Shown: one piece after another, positions 62,134 to 64,000 of the stretch
Layout: each line of letters opens with the position of its first letter
Numbering within the stretch: the first letter of the stretch is position 1
From: Ascidia mentula
Taxonomy: Eukaryota; Chordata; Ascidiacea; Phlebobranchia; Ascidiidae
DNA: 64,000 bases
Assembly: GCA_947561715.1 (NCBI GenBank)
Contig: OX387205.1
Coordinates: forward strand, 12,343,001 to 12,407,000
Direction: 5' to 3'
Notes under the pieces: model-generated
Seen by the model: the letters and a program-made list of their open reading frames with translations, nothing else
Databases searched by the model: none
Told to the model about the DNA's origin: nothing
Position numbers and translations under genes: made by a program

Positions 62134-64000
62134 CCCCTCGTCCTGATCCAGTTTTAGTCTTTTCAGGACGGAATTTGTTGCCCCAATAATGAAATTTTTG
62201 GAGCAAGTGTACTTCGATTGGTTACAAAGTCGCGACAATACGGCAACTAGGCACGTATTGTATTAACAATAATTTTTTCTCGGACATAATTCGTCATGCG
62301 TATAGAAACAAAAATGGTTTTCACCTACGTTGAGAACGTATGGCATTAATTTACCTTGAATTTTGCACAACTGTTTTGTTTTTTTCTGAATAATTCTTTT
62401 TGTAGATGCATGAATGAGAGTTAATTTAAAACATACATGCAAAATCGGAAACGTCAATGTCTTATATAAACCACACAGATAAAAAAAATCAGTTGAAATT
62501 TTTAATAAACTGTCGTCACCGTCACTGTGTTCTCTTATTGGCGTTCGTTGTCACGTGATTTGAACTTCCTTTGGTATCTTGGTTCATGTGCTTACCTGAT
62601 GCTGTTGTCAGTGAAATGCCGTCGCATTTTTTTTAAAACTTCCTGGTTTCCATTGTTGTTGTTATTGCTCTGCTTTTGTTGCTGCCTGAAGTAACGATAT
62701 ATCCCTTGGTTAGGCTTTCCAAAATTATTCTTAAATCCATGACGGCTACGTTTAGCATATTAAATATCATCACTAATGTTTGGACGTTTTGTTGCGTGTT
62801 TATCAAACCACCAATGAGAATAGTTCAGTTGGGTCTTCCCTATGGCATAGACAATATTTTACAACTAACTGACGGTAAGCCTAACGTGCAAGTTGAGGGG
62901 CAGTAGAGAATGCATGAAAAGCCGAACTTGTAATACATGCATGGCTTGCACCGCATTATTTTGCACTTGGATTGCAATGTACCCGGGGAATATCAGTGGA
63001 AAGTGATAAACGTGTTTGGTAACGGTGTTTTGTCTGTTGCGGTTAGATATAAGATATGATATACAGTGCCTCCGAATTGATTATTTTACGTGGAAATTTA
63101 AACACAAATGATTCAACTTCGGACGCTATAAGCAACTGTTTTTGGGAGGAGGTTTGGATTTGCGAGAATTAGGGGTAAACACTGATTTTATGTGTCCTAA
63201 TAATATTTAACATAATTACAGTTTTTTATTGGGACTAAAGTTTGAATATTCGAAATGCTACAGGAGTCTGATAAATTTACCCAAAGTGGTACAGGAAAGA
63301 CCTCTGAACTAACGGGAAGCATATATGACAAACACAGAAGTACGAGGTAACGAGTATCAATATGAAAAAGCCTTAACAAAATCACATTTAAAAATCAACC
63401 CACTATATACCAGTAGTTGAGGAATTCACTGATTCAAAATGGTGTTGATCTGGTCGACATTTCTCATTTACCTTCTTGAAAAAGTGGATTGAAAAAAGGG
63501 GCCACCAATTAATAAGATATTCACAGCAACCTCATTCCGCTTTAACTGCAAATACGCAAAAATCAGAAGGAGAATTTAAATTGAAACAGTTTGGGATTCT
63601 ATGATTAAATAGTATTCAAATGTAAATTTTACGCAAACCACATTTTTAAAACAAATAATTTTAAGAGTTTCAACTTATTCATTAGTCTGGTAGAATTTTT
63701 AAATACTGGGCTATCCACACTTTTCCTATATTAAACACCACATTTCACCATGCACTGACTGCGGTAAATTGAAACCACGACCTCTTCGAATTAAATCCAA
63801 ATATAGCAAACACACGACCACCAATTCTTAAAACCACTAATTCGCTGCCTCTGACTCGTTTCAACTCGCGTTGCATGTGAGCGCTTACTGCTTAAAGCTA
63901 AAAAAATCTCGCCGCGACGCTGATTACAAAGCTTTGGAGACTCCCAGCATTTCCTTTGACGAAAGCACGATCGGGCCTTAGGCAATTGCCTGCATGTAAT
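62134..64000. other. 3' spacer after ZER1, no gene recognised
   Basis: AATAAA at 62504-62509 may end the ZER1 transcript. The open frames at 62676-62906 (+) and 63791-63985 (-) lack family features and spliceable extensions. The last 30 bases contain the palindrome AGGCAATTGCCT (63980-63991), possibly the edge of a repeat cut by the window end. Confidence 0.4.

Noticed and set aside
62676-62906. 76-codon hydrophobic open frame downstream of ZER1
   Set aside because: Begins at a non-ATG codon, has no family signature and no splice support.
63980-63991. Palindrome AGGCAATTGCCT at the right edge
   Set aside because: Too short and too close to the window end to interpret.

Overview
The window is eukaryotic nuclear DNA from an animal with compact, intron-rich genes and AT-rich spacers. 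Gene content (FoxH, EAG-type K+ channel, LMO7/LIMCH1 relative, KIF9, CCDC57, ZER1) is chordate-like. Short introns, small intergenic gaps, splice acceptors just upstream of start codons and a tRNA-derived SINE point to a tunicate, most likely a Ciona-type ascidian. The species call is inference; the exon models come from hand translation with splice phase checked at every junction.

Layout. 139-2254 (+): 3' end of an unidentified lysine-rich protein gene. 3934-9130 (+): FoxH forkhead factor, 8 coding exons. 9619-10752 (-): ER-resident FKBP7/FKBP14-type prolyl isomerase, 4 exons, convergent with FoxH. 11154-19661 (-): KCNH/EAG-family potassium channel, 14 exons, with no N-terminal PAS domain. 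20359-20650 (-): two-exon candidate gene for an 82-residue protein. 20951-32121 (+): LMO7/LIMCH1-like PDZ protein, 17 exons, lacking CH and LIM domains. 34914-42064 (+): KIF9 kinesin, 21 exons. 42588-51028 (+): CCDC57, 21 exons. 51781-62133 (+): ZER1, a CUL2 substrate receptor, 23 exons. 62134-64000: no gene recognised.

Repeats lie in introns: a tRNA-derived SINE with target-site duplication plus a truncated relative, several foldback elements (one with 49-bp perfect arms), a 355-bp MITE with 14-bp perfect terminal repeats, a hAT-like MITE and a TA microsatellite. No CRISPR, rRNA, intact tRNA gene or virus-derived element was seen.

Functional links are loose. KIF9 and CCDC57 are adjacent, co-oriented and both microtubule/cilium related. 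FoxH is a nuclear Nodal/Smad cofactor, FKBP7/14 acts in ER folding, the KCNH protein is a plasma-membrane channel, the LMO7-like protein is probably a cytoskeletal scaffold, and ZER1 serves N-degron ubiquitination. The most unusual gene is the KCNH channel, which has no PAS domain, an Ala in the selectivity filter and a very long S5-pore turret.
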